In this document: one piece after another, positions 46,746 through 55,231 of the stretch
How positions within the stretch are numbered: the first letter of the stretch is position 1
Layout: every line of letters starts with the position of its first letter
Origin: Candidatus Eiseniibacteriota bacterium
Lineage (GTDB): Bacteria > Eisenbacteria > RBG-16-71-46 > CAIMUX01
Length of the DNA stretch: 64,000 nt
Reading direction: 5' to 3'
NCBI GenBank assembly: GCA_016712505.1
Contig: JADJQY010000013.1
Span: 186,001-250,000, forward strand
The notes under the pieces: model-generated
Databases searched by the model: none
Seen by the model: only the letters and a program-made list of their open reading frames with translations
What the model was told of the DNA's origin: nothing
Made by a program: the position numbers and the translations under genes

Positions 46746-47999
46746 ATGTTTCCTGTCGGTGGTGGGAGGGGGACGGCCACGGCGCGGACGATTCACGTCC
46801 CGCAAGACTATTCCACGATCGGCGCCGCAATCTCTGCCTGCGAGGACGGGGACAGTGTTGGCGTCGCTCCGGGCAGCTACGGTTCGGGGAGTCGGGGAAT
46901 CATGGTGTACGCGAAGTCAATCCACCTGTTCTCCGTCGAACCCGGAGGCGCGCAGATCGACTTGGAAGAGGGGCGGGCGAGTTTCGTCGAGTTTGGCGGC
47001 CGGCCGCAAGACTCAATGGTGGTAGAGGGGTTCCAGATCGGAAACGGGTTCCCTCAGGATGGCGCAGTGATCGCGATCGGGTCAGGGCGGTTCGAGGTCA
47101 CTGGCTGCAAGTTTCGCGACCTCAGCGGTGGCGAGGCGGCGGCGATTCAGGTCAACAATCGAGCGCAGGCCCGGGTCTTCGGATGTGAGTTCATCGGAAA
47201 CGTCTGCGAACTGGGCGTACTCAGGACCCAATCAAGTGGGTCGACCGAAATAGAAAGCTGTGTGTTCAGGCGCAACACAGGGACGCCGGTGCGCGTGGAT
47301 GGGTCGGGGTCTGTCACATTGCGAAACTGCGAGATTACGAACAACTTCGGCCTCCTGGGCGGTCCTAGTGCGCTGTTGAGCGCGGGGCAAGTGCGAATCG
47401 AATCCTCGCTGATTGCCAGGAACACGGCGAGCATCGTGATAGACGCGTCAGGGGAGCTGCAGTTGTTCTCCACGACGATAGCCGATAACGTGGATGGTCC
47501 GAGTGTTGTTAGTAGAGGATCACTGGAAGTCGAGAGAAGTGTTATCTGGGGAAACTGCGATGCCGGGGACGTGGTCGCCTTAGTGGGAAGCGCGGTTTTC
47601 ACCTGCTCCGCGGTGGACAGCTCTCGTGTGTCCGGTGGAGCTCAGATCATCTTCGGGAACGGAGTCGTGTACGCCGACGTGGAGTTCTGCCAGACCCTGG
47701 GCTGTGAGTCGAGCGACGGACTCGGCGACTATGGGGGAGTCTACGGCTATGTGGAGTCCACCTGCGGTGAGCGTCAGGTTGGCGCTTGCTGCCTTGGCCC
47801 GGACTGTCGCCAGGAAAGCGATCGGTGTTGCGTTTCATCTGGAGGTCTGTTTCTAGGGGAGAACACACCCTGTGCTCCGGATGTGTGCGATAAGCCGATC
47901 GCCGTGCGAAGGGTCTCTTGGGGCAGCATCAAACGCCGGTGGTGCGTGCGCGGGGCGCGCGACGAATGTTCCGACCACGTCGCCTTTGCCGAGTGCTAG
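46746..47999 (+). CDS. Secreted right-handed beta-helix protein with one Cys-rich repeat; both ends altered
   Basis: About 300 residues of short repeated strands with N/S/G turns (IHVPQDYSTIGAAISACEDGDSV, then repeated IxSxVFRxNTG-type coils) indicate a pectate-lyase-like parallel beta-helix. One copy of the Cys repeat follows (VGACCLGPDC...C..), then VSWGSIKRRW, matching the WGxIK tail. Instead of stopping, the frame continues 15 codons into a decayed paralogue of the 48484 gene. At the 5' end, GTG 46729 in another frame gives a signal-like LQLATCFLSVVGGG that would join this frame if the G5 run at 46768-46772 were one base off. So the true gene is probably about 46729-47945. Confidence 0.6.
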   Translation: MFPVGGGRGTATARTIHVPQDYSTIGAAISACEDGDSVGVAPGSYGSGSRGIMVYAKSIHLFSVEPGGAQIDLEEGRASFVEFGGRPQDSMVVEGFQIGNGFPQDGAVIAIGSGRFEVTGCKFRDLSGGEAAAIQVNNRAQARVFGCEFIGNVCELGVLRTQSSGSTEIESCVFRRNTGTPVRVDGSGSVTLRNCEITNNFGLLGGPSALLSAGQVRIESSLIARNTASIVIDASGELQLFSTTIADNVDGPSVVSRGSLEVERSVIWGNCDAGDVVALVGSAVFTCSAVDSSRVSGGAQIIFGNGVVYADVEFCQTLGCESSDGLGDYGGVYGYVESTCGERQVGACCLGPDCRQESDRCCVSSGGLFLGENTPCAPDVCDKPIAVRRVSWGSIKRRWCVRGARDECSDHVAFAEC

Positions 48000-48464
48000 T
48001 CAGGCGAGCACGATGTGGTCGCAGTTCATCCGTCTCCCGGGGCCAGGCTCCGGCATTCGCCGAGGTCTTCGTCTGAGACGATGACGGGCTCGGGCTGCGT
48101 GGTCCTGTGAGGTGCCCCGCGACCAACGTGCCATTCCCCCCTCGGGGGTTCTTCCGGTTCTCGATCTACGACGTTACTGTGGGCCCCGGCTGCTGTGTGT
48201 CCGGCGACTGGTGGGTCGGATTCCGTGGCGTGTGGGTCGGAGGGCAGATTGGCTTCTACATCGGGGCGGATCTGAATGGCCCGAACCAAGGCTGCCCGAT
48301 CACGAAAGTTGCGCCTGGTCGGGGCCTTCCGGAAGGCTGGCAGGATGTCGCGGTGCAGTGGGCTCCGACTCCAGGCACTGGGCATTGTCACGATCGATGG
48401 TCCTTGCGCGCCCGTGGCGGTGGAGGGCCAATCCTGGCGTGAGGTCAAAGCCTTCTATAGATAG
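47957..48464 (+). pseudogene. Decayed paralogue of the WGxVK-tail secreted protein at 48484
   Basis: Aligned by eye with the 48484 gene: AFAEC matches FAEC, then a TAG where the paralogue has a Tyr codon (47997-47999), HDVVAVH matches YDVVAVR, then frame loss around 48075, GPGCCVSGDWWVGFRG and GLPEGWQDVAV, one extra base near 48368 (GACTCC versus GACCC), and an intact end (PCAPVAVEGQSWREVKAFYR, stop 48464). The N-terminal third is missing. Unlike the homopolymer indels nearby, the stop codon and truncation indicate true decay after tandem duplication. Confidence 0.8.
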
Positions 48465-48483
48465 GACTTCAAAGGAGCTCGAG

Positions 48484-49152
48484 ATGATGGCTACATCACG
48501 TCGTCGGGGAGCGCTGCGAGTCGGCCTGACCTTTGCCCTCCTCTGCGTGGTGTGGATCGTTCCGGGTGCCTCCGCCGATCAGCTCCTGCTACACGCCGAC
48601 GGTAGTTGGGAAGACGGATACGCTTGGATCGGCTTCCAAGCGCCTGAGCCGGGCTTCGGCTCATTTGCCGAGTGCTACGCGGGTGAGTATGACGTGGTGG
48701 CGGTTCGACTTTCGATCACCGGGGACGGACTCCAGGATCCGCCGTTTGCAGATGTATTCGTCTGGGCAGACGATGGTGCGGGGAGGCCGGGGCAGGTGCT
48801 GCGCGTTACGCCCAACTTCTATCTGCCCCCTCCGCCCTACCCGGACTTTTGGAATGCCGAAGTGCCGATGGGGCCGGGCTGCTGCGTCTCCGGCAATTGG
48901 TGGGTGGGATTTCGCGGGCTCTGGATCGCAGGACAACTTGGCTTCTACATCGGTGCAGATCTGAACGGCCCGAATCAGGGCTGCCCGATGACCAACATCG
49001 CCCCCGGGCTGGGATATCCCGAAGGCTGGCAGGATGTCGCGGTGCGCTGGGAGCCGACCCAGGCACTGGGCATCGGCGCGATCGTCGGTCCGTGTGCGCC
49101 GGTCGCAGTGGCGGGGCGCACCTGGGGCGCAGTGAAGGCCCTCTATCGGTGA
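48484..49152 (+). CDS. Secreted protein of a lineage-specific family with WGxVK C-tail
   Basis: A 222-residue protein. AAGGAG precedes ATG 48484 (a second ATG follows at once). Signal peptide ~1-34 (ending ASA). Body: GSWEDGYAWIGF, FAECYAGEYDVVAVR, VFVWADDGAGRPGQVL, CCVSGNWWVGFRG, FYIGADLNGPNQGCPMTN, GYPEGWQDV; it ends GRTWGAVKALYR. Paralogous to the proteins at 29093 and the pseudogene just upstream (stop only 19 bases before). No catalytic motif; the repeated G-Y/D-W/F strands suggest a beta-sandwich. Function unknown. Confidence 0.82.
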   Translation: MMATSRRRGALRVGLTFALLCVVWIVPGASADQLLLHADGSWEDGYAWIGFQAPEPGFGSFAECYAGEYDVVAVRLSITGDGLQDPPFADVFVWADDGAGRPGQVLRVTPNFYLPPPPYPDFWNAEVPMGPGCCVSGNWWVGFRGLWIAGQLGFYIGADLNGPNQGCPMTNIAPGLGYPEGWQDVAVRWEPTQALGIGAIVGPCAPVAVAGRTWGAVKALYR

Positions 49153-49198
49153 GGTTGTGCAAACGCGAGGCGGCGGCGACGGCGAGCGCGCGTCGGTG

Positions 49199-49232
49199 GG
49201 ATCGCCCCGGAGCACCTGCTCCGGGGCGATCC
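49199..49232. terminator. Bidirectional terminator hairpin
   Basis: Sixteen-base arms GGATCGCCCCGGAGCA / TGCTCCGGGGCGATCC around CC, between two convergent genes (stops at 49152 and 49236). Confidence 0.8.
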
Positions 49233-49235
49233 GGC

Positions 49236-49898
49236 TTAGTGCAGGATGAGAACGGGGACGGAGGTCTCGCGGTCGCCGGTGCGGAGCGCAATGTAGTAGA
49301 TGCCGCTGGGGACGGCGCGGGACTGGGTGTCGCGGCCGTCCCACCAGAGGTCGTGCTCGCCCTGTCGCATCTCGCCGCTGGCGAGGTCGCGCAGTACGCG
49401 GCCGGAGGCGTCGAGGACGCGGACGGTGACCTGGGTGTCGTGGCGGCTGGAGAGACGAACCGTGGCGCCGTCGCGACTGGGGTTGGGGTAGGGGGCGGAG
49501 AGCGTGGGGAGCTCGAGCTTCGGTCCGCCGGGTACCTCGGATGTCCCCTCCACCGTGATGACCCCCTCCATGCCGAACGCGCAGTGGGGCATGCAGAAGT
49601 AGGGGACCACGCCGGGGCTGGTGAAGGTGAAGGAGAAGGTCGGATTCATGGCGTTGATGGGGCCTTCGAACAGACCATCGCCAACGCAGTCGGTGCCGGA
49701 AACGACGTCGTGGATTCCGAGCACGCGTTGCCAGAGCACGGTATCGCCGACCTGAATGGTCAGGTTCGCGGGGTTGAAGCTGAGACTATTCACCTGCACC
49801 ACATGGGTCACCGCCTGGGCGGGACCGAGCGTGGCGGCGAGGGCGATGATGGGGACCAAGATCCGGGCGAGGGCCGGGCATCCTGCGTTCGGGGTCAT
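49236..49898 (-). CDS. Secreted cupredoxin with FlgD-like C-terminal domain
   Basis: A 220-residue protein: signal peptide 1-29 (ending AQA); a plastocyanin-like domain ~30-118 with NLTIQVGDTVLW, His at GIHDVV, and the C-terminal copper loop YFCMPHCAFGM, which supplies Cys, His and Met ligands of a type-1 site; then a FlgD/Por-like domain (PYPNPSRDGATVRL, DASGRVLRDL, W.GRD..SRAVPSGIYYIALR). Likely a secreted or surface electron carrier or copper-binding protein. Monocistronic. Confidence 0.85.
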   Translation of the reverse strand: MTPNAGCPALARILVPIIALAATLGPAQAVTHVVQVNSLSFNPANLTIQVGDTVLWQRVLGIHDVVSGTDCVGDGLFEGPINAMNPTFSFTFTSPGVVPYFCMPHCAFGMEGVITVEGTSEVPGGPKLELPTLSAPYPNPSRDGATVRLSSRHDTQVTVRVLDASGRVLRDLASGEMRQGEHDLWWDGRDTQSRAVPSGIYYIALRTGDRETSVPVLILH

Positions 49899-50044
49899 GA
49901 GCGCCTCCTGATGTCCTGGGGGTCATGGGGGGCTGCGGAAACTCCGCGGGAGGGAGTGTAGCGAGAGTCGACATGCCGTAGCAATTGCGGAATAGAGAAC
50001 ATGGCGGGGAGCAAGGGGCAGCGCCGCGCGGCCGCGCGGCGCGG

Positions 50045-51175
50045 TTAGCCGGGCAGGCCGTGGCTCAGGCGGAAGCGGGCGCGGACTTCGCCGACGGTGC
50101 GGTCGCGATGGTCGAGGACCGGTTGGCGGTGGTAGCCGGCGAGCGCCTCGGAAGAGGACTCGGGCAAGAGTTCGAGCTGCAGGAGGGTGTCGATGGCGGC
50201 GGCGTCGCGGGCGCGTTGGGCGCCGTCCTCGACCTTGAGCGTGATGCCGTAGGCACGGCCGTCCTGCACCACCGCCATGGCGTAGGCGCCCTCGGCGCCG
50301 CTCTTGGCCACCAGGGAAGGCCGAGACCCCGGGCGTGGAGCATCAGGTCGGTGCAGAGGCGGCCGCGGGTGCCGGCGATGAGCACCGGATGATCGCGCAT
50401 CGCGCGCCAGACGCGCGTGAGGCCGTCGCGGATGGAGACGGGGAAGGCGCTCTCCGCCTCGAGATCGAACTCCACCGGGGCGTCTTCTTCGCCGTCCCAG
50501 CCCTCTCCGGCGGGCTGGATGGCGATTCCCTCGCCCACCGCGGCGAGGCGCGCGAAGGCGAGAGCGAAGCTGCGCAGCGGCAGGCAATAGGTCGGCGCGG
50601 TGCAACCGTCGACCGCGACGGTGATCTCCTCCGGCTCGAGGCCGGAGAGGAAGCCGAGCAGGACCCGGATCGCGACCTGCACGGCGTGCTCGGGATCAGT
50701 GTAGTCGTCGAGCGGCAGGCCGAGATGTTGCGCGGTGACCAGCATCCCGGCATGCTTCCCGGAGCAATTGTTGTGGAGCACGCTCGGCGCGGCCCCCTGA
50801 GCGGCTAGGGCACGACGGGCGTTGCTGTCGAAGGGCGGATGCGCCCCGCACTTCAGATGATCGAGGGCTGATCCCGGCCTTCTGCAGCAGGCTGGTGACC
50901 AGCCGGACATGCTCGGGCTCGCCGCTGTGTGAGGCGCAGACCACCGCGAGTTCCTCTTCGGTCACGCCGAAGGCATCGGCGGCCCCGGAGCAAACCAGGG
51001 CCAGAGCCTGGAACGGCTTGGCGCACGAACGGACGAAGACCGGGTGGGCCGGTGTCCCGATCGACGCGATCAGACGGCCGTTCATGTCGACCGCGGCGAT
51101 GGCGCCACGATGGGCCGACTCGACGCTCACGCCACGGGTCACCTCGACCATCGGCGCATAGGCTTGGTGGTTCAC
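50045..51175 (-). pseudogene. L-asparaginase II-family protein, two frameshifts
   Basis: Collinear pieces of an asparaginase-II-family protein (the NCSGKHAGM type, not the classic AnsB fold): VEVTRGVSVESAHRGAIAAVD, FVRSCAKPFQALALV, CASHSGEPEH, then DHLKCGAHPP and VLHNNCSGKHAGML, VDGCTAPTYCLPL, and the end SLVAKSGAEGAYAMAV...LLQLELLPE. Frames change near 50868 and at a short C run near 50318. One base at each site restores a ~375-residue protein. Deamidates asparagine to aspartate if intact. ATG 51175 is the start. Confidence 0.8.
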
Positions 51176-51568
51176 GCGAATTCCCCTCTACGATCCCGCA
51201 TTCGGCATCCCTGACCGGGCGCGTCCCCTCGATGACCTCCGAACGTCCCTGTCCGGATTCGAGGGGTTGCGATTGGAGTGCTCGATCCCAGGGCGGTCGA
51301 TGCGACCCCCAGGGTTCCACGGACGGCACGTCCCTGGTCTAGATCGGCGCAGTTGCGGCGTTCCTTGTGCCGCCAGTTTCCGGTCGGCCGCGCCCCCACT
51401 GATCCCTGGGCGGGGGAGCGTTCCCGACGGCCCGGATTGTAGCAGACCGCCGTGGCGGCCGGAGACCCCCTCTTCGTCTGCGCGGGGCGGTGAACCCCGA
51501 CCTCCGGACAAAAAAAGCGGGCCCCGGGAGGTCCCGGAGCCCGCGCGTGATCGGACTGAAAAGGGAGG
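51176..51568. other. Intergenic stretch with one terminator
   Basis: Apart from the terminator at 51510-51544 I see no gene. Short open frames here have no motif or ribosome-binding site. Confidence 0.5.
51510..51544 (-). terminator. Intrinsic terminator of the VCBS-repeat gene
   Basis: On the minus strand a GC-rich hairpin (GCGGGCTCCGGGA..TCCCGGGGCCCGC) is followed by a run of seven T (51516-51510). This is a textbook rho-independent terminator, 24 bases after the stop at 51569. Confidence 0.9.
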
Positions 51569-53353
51569 CTAGTTGACCAGGGTGACCTTCCGGGTCTCGA
51601 TCAGCCGACCGTTCGACTCCAGACGGACGTAGTAGATCCCGGCTGGCGCCTGGGCGCCACCGTCGGTCCGTCCGTCCCAGGTCGTCGACTGGCCCGCCTC
51701 GAGCGAGCGGACCGCACGGCCGGAGGCGTCACAGATCCGGATCTGCGCCCCGCCGGCGAGCGCGGAGGCGAGGCGGATCTCGGTCGAGCCACGGAACGGG
51801 TTCGGGCTGACGAAGAGCTGCTGCGCCGCAGCGACCGGAGCCACGTCGGCCGAGCCGCCCTCGACGATGGTGATCTTCTGGCCGCCGGCCACGTTTGTCA
51901 GCGTCTGCACTCCGCCAGCCGGCCAGCGGACGGTCAGCGTGCTCACCTCGGTGGCCGAGCCGAGCCCGAAGTGGAGGGCATGCTGGCTCGAGGAGAGGTA
52001 GCCGGTCCCCGACTGCTGCTCGCGGATCAGGGTGGCGCCCGGGATCTCCACCGTCACCCGCGCCCCGATCGCATCCCGGTTGGACACCGTGCCGATCAGT
52101 TCCACCTGGAGCCAGCTGTCCGAGGGATTGCCGGGCGAGATCGCTTCGTTGCGATAGAGCGCGTTCGGGAGATCGCTCGGATCGGCGTCCCAGTAGTTGG
52201 TGATCACCAGGTCGAGGTCGCCGTCGGTGTCGTAGTCGCCCCAGGCGGAGGCGTAGGTCACGCCGCCGTTGTCCGCGTTCGAAGCGGCCGAGACATCCAT
52301 GAAGGTGCCGTCGTGCATGTTCTCGAAGACGAAGTCCGGCGTGCCGTCCGGGTCCTGCATGGTGTTCCCGAAGGCGGCGGCGAAGATGTCTTCCCAGGTA
52401 TCGTGATCCATGTCGACGAAATCGACGCTCCAGCAGATCTGGTTCACCGCGACGCCGGACGCCGCCGCCACCTCGGTAAAGGTGCCGTTGCCGTTGTTCC
52501 GCAGGAGCCGGTTTCCGGTCATGATGTTCGAGATGTAGATATCGAGATCGAGGTCGTGGTCGTAGTCGCCGAAGGCCAGGCCCATGGCGCTCATCGCCAG
52601 GTTGGCCCCGCTGGCCACCGAGACGTCGGTGAAGGAGCCGTTGCCGTTGTTCCGGTAGAGCGTGTTGCCCGTTCCGCCGAAGAAGTTGTCGTTGGCGTAG
52701 TAGAGATCGACATCGCCATCGTTGTCGTAGTCGAACCAGCCCGGCTGGTAGCCCCAGCCGGTCGGGTCATGGACGCCGAGTGCGATGGCCACATCGACGA
52801 ACACCCCGTTGCCGTCATTCCGCATCAGGCGATCGCGGTGCGAGAACCCGTAGGTGGTGATCGAGCAATCGAGGTCGCCGTCGTTGTCGTAATCGGCCCA
52901 GGCCGCGCCGGTCGACTGGTCCTTGTAGTCGAACCCCGAGCCAACCGAGATGTCGGTGAAGGTGCCGTTCCCGTTGTTCCGCCAGAGGCGGTTGATCTGG
53001 TTCGTGTCGTAGTTGGTCAACAGGACGTCGGCGTCCCCGTCATTGTCGAAGTCGGCCGGGGCATACGCCTTGCCGTAGCCGGTGTCGAGCAGCCCGATGG
53101 CCGCCGCGACATCGGTGAAGGTGCCGTTGCCGTTGTTCCGGAAGGCGCGGTGCGCGTCCCCTTGACCGTCGACCATGAGGGAGGTCGAGATCGCCGTCCC
53201 CTCGAAGTCGACCCAGGCGACGCCAGCGCCCCAGGGGACGTTCGAGAAGATCGAGACCCCGGCGGCGACCGAGACATCCGTGAACGAGATCGCCTGCGCA
53301 CCGATCGGAGCGAGCATGGCAAGCCCGGCCACCACGATCGAGTTCAGCTTCAT
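51569..53353 (-). CDS. Secreted VCBS/FG-GAP repeat protein with ASPIC/UnbV and FlgD-like domains
   Basis: A 594-residue protein from ATG 53353 (MKLNSIVVAGLAM...; AAAGGAG upstream). Signal peptide 1-21. Residues ~22-390 carry at least six FG-GAP/VCBS repeats with the calcium-loop pattern DxDNDGDxD and RNNGNGTFTDVS. Residues ~415-500 match the ASPIC/UnbV domain (RDAIGARVTVEIPG, GYLSSSQHALHFGLG, TLTVRWPAGGVQ). The C-terminal ~85 residues are FlgD-like (VSPNPFRGSTEIRL, DASGRAVRSL, GIYYVRLES). Probably a surface or secreted beta-propeller; ligand unknown. Confidence 0.88.
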   Translation of the reverse strand: MKLNSIVVAGLAMLAPIGAQAISFTDVSVAAGVSIFSNVPWGAGVAWVDFEGTAISTSLMVDGQGDAHRAFRNNGNGTFTDVAAAIGLLDTGYGKAYAPADFDNDGDADVLLTNYDTNQINRLWRNNGNGTFTDISVGSGFDYKDQSTGAAWADYDNDGDLDCSITTYGFSHRDRLMRNDGNGVFVDVAIALGVHDPTGWGYQPGWFDYDNDGDVDLYYANDNFFGGTGNTLYRNNGNGSFTDVSVASGANLAMSAMGLAFGDYDHDLDLDIYISNIMTGNRLLRNNGNGTFTEVAAASGVAVNQICWSVDFVDMDHDTWEDIFAAAFGNTMQDPDGTPDFVFENMHDGTFMDVSAASNADNGGVTYASAWGDYDTDGDLDLVITNYWDADPSDLPNALYRNEAISPGNPSDSWLQVELIGTVSNRDAIGARVTVEIPGATLIREQQSGTGYLSSSQHALHFGLGSATEVSTLTVRWPAGGVQTLTNVAGGQKITIVEGGSADVAPVAAAQQLFVSPNPFRGSTEIRLASALAGGAQIRICDASGRAVRSLEAGQSTTWDGRTDGGAQAPAGIYYVRLESNGRLIETRKVTLVN

Positions 53354-53435
53354 CTGCTTCTCCTTTCCCTCTGCCCGAGGGCCCTTGCCCGTGGCCAAGG
53401 GGTTTACCTGCCCGGTTCGGAACCGAGCCCCGCGA

Positions 53436-55026
53436 TTACCGGAGAACCGTGAACCGACCGCCCGACTTCGGGTCGACCGGCTGACCGTTCAAAGAGCCGC
53501 GCACGAAGTAGACGCCCGGCGAAACCGGCCGGTGATCGGCGGTCTGACCGTCCCACTCGATCCAGTTCGAGCCGATGGTGGCGCTCTTCGAAAGGAGGCT
53601 GACCTCGCGTCCCGAGGCATCGTAGATCCCGACCCCGAGCGTCCCCGGAGCCTGGAGGGCAAAGCGGAACTTCGCCGCCCTTGGGTCGGGTTGGGCGCAA
53701 TGGTCAGGAGCTGCACCGGATTCCGGCGGCCGATGACCGAGGAGGTCAGCGGCTCGATCGGCCGGAGGTAGTTGTCGTAGGCCCAGTCGGCGATGTGGTG
53801 GCCCAGTTCGACCCCCTGCTCGCAGTCGAATCGGAAGTGAACTCCCAGCCAGATGCGGCTGTCGCGATTCTCTTCTTCTGCCTGGGTGAAGCTGTGGATG
53901 GTGCGGGTCCACCCGGCGTCCAAGTGCGGATCTTCCGTCTGGAGGTCGAAGGTAATCTCGTCGAAGCCGAAGAAGCGTCGCATCAGCTGCGAGTTGGATC
54001 CTCCAAAGGTGGAGTGTCCAGAAGTGTAGCCCGGGAAGTTTGGCGTGAAGAAGGAAAGCGGAGTCCAGTCGAGGTCCGGCTGGGTGAGCGGATTGCCGTC
54101 CGTGTCGGCCTCCCGAATCGCGGTCACTGGACGCCAGAAGTCGAGGTCAGTGTCGTACTTCGAACTCCAGCAGGCGATCCCCGCGTCGCCCAGGCAGATC
54201 CGAGGAGACCGAAGAGCCAGGCATTCTCGACCAGCGTCAGGCCCTGCATCTGGGAGACGATCTTGGTCAGTTGACAGAGTTGTCCCGGCGGCTTCGACGT
54301 ACCGTCCTGGTCATTGGCCCAGAAGAACGCAATCTCGCGCTGCAACGTCGACTGCGGGTCGCCCTGGTTCGACCCGTAGAGGCGCACCTCGTTCCAGTGC
54401 TCGAAGTATTCCGGGCTATCGAGCGCCGGCGGGGGCGGGGGCGCGAACTGGTCTCCGGAAGCCAGACCGAACGGGGTGACATCTCCCCAGGCGGCGTGGC
54501 AGCCGGTGCGGAAGTCGGGATAGGTCGGGCGCCAGTGTCCCGGGGTGTTCTCCCCTACGTAGGTGGGATCGAAGTTCGATCCGTCGTTTGCCCGGGCCGC
54601 GATCATGTTGGCCGCGACCGCGTGTCCGACCTCGATGCCATCGAGCTTGGCCTGGCCATCCGGAACCTGGGCGAGGTCCGCGTTCATCGCGGAATCGAGC
54701 ATCCCCTGCCGGATCGGGTAGATCGAGAGGAGCACGTCGTGAGCGGCCACGATCGCGGCGGCCTCCATCGAAGCCCCGGCCGGAGCGGGGTAGTCGATCA
54801 GGTACGGTTCGTACACGTTGGCGATCGAATTCACCGCATCGAACTGGGCCAGGTACATCATGGCGACGCCCCGCGCGATCGGGCAGGGACAACCGCGGGT
54901 CTGATTCAGAGTCCGGGTGAGCGCGCTACAGTGGTCGGTCCAGGTCAGAATCGGGTCGATGGCAAACGCCTGGCCGGGTGCGATGGCCAGCGCGCCCGCA
55001 AGCATCGCGAGTGGCACTCGCTTCAT
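53436..55026 (-). pseudogene. Secreted vanadium-haloperoxidase/PAP2-like protein with FlgD-like tail, two frameshifts
   Basis: From ATG 55026: signal peptide (ending AFA), an alpha-helical body (VAMMYLAQFDAVNSIANVYEPYL, ..AAIVAAHDVLLSIYP), then after a frame change near 54195 the vanadate/phosphate-site motifs FWRPVTAIREAD, PGYTSGHSTFGG and WLGVHFRFDCEQG, as in vanadium-dependent haloperoxidases. A second frame change at a G3 run near 53691 leads into the FlgD-like tail (APNPTQG.., DASGREVSLL, SPGVYFVRGS). One base at each site restores a ~530-residue protein, so the breaks may be sequencing errors. Confidence 0.78.
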
Positions 55027-55123
55027 GGGGTCCTCCGCCTGATGGTGGGCTGCTTCTGTGTCGTGCCGTAAACAGGCCCGAATAGTTTAGCACGGTGGTT
55101 TCGGATGGAGGCCAGCGGAAAGT

Positions 55124-55176
55124 CGAGTCCTCAGCCGGAAACGCCCCTGAATCCGGGCGTTTTCCGGCTGAGACTC
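55124..55176 (-). terminator. Terminator hairpin after the lysine aminotransferase gene
   Basis: Long inverted arms (GAGTC.CTCAGCCGGAAA and complement, with CGCCC/GGGCG inside) around CTGAATCC. It lies between the aminotransferase stop (55232) and the next gene on the same strand. Confidence 0.75.
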
Positions 55177-55231
55177 AAGAGAGCGGCGCGGGCGATCCGG
55201 CCCAATCTGGCGCCGCGCGCCTAGACGCTGT

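Noticed and set aside
51971..53452. Long plus-strand frame opposite the VCBS-repeat gene
   Set aside because: It is the complement of a periodic DxDNDGD gene and is rich in Val/Gly/Asp without any domain. The minus strand matches known domains and has a terminator.
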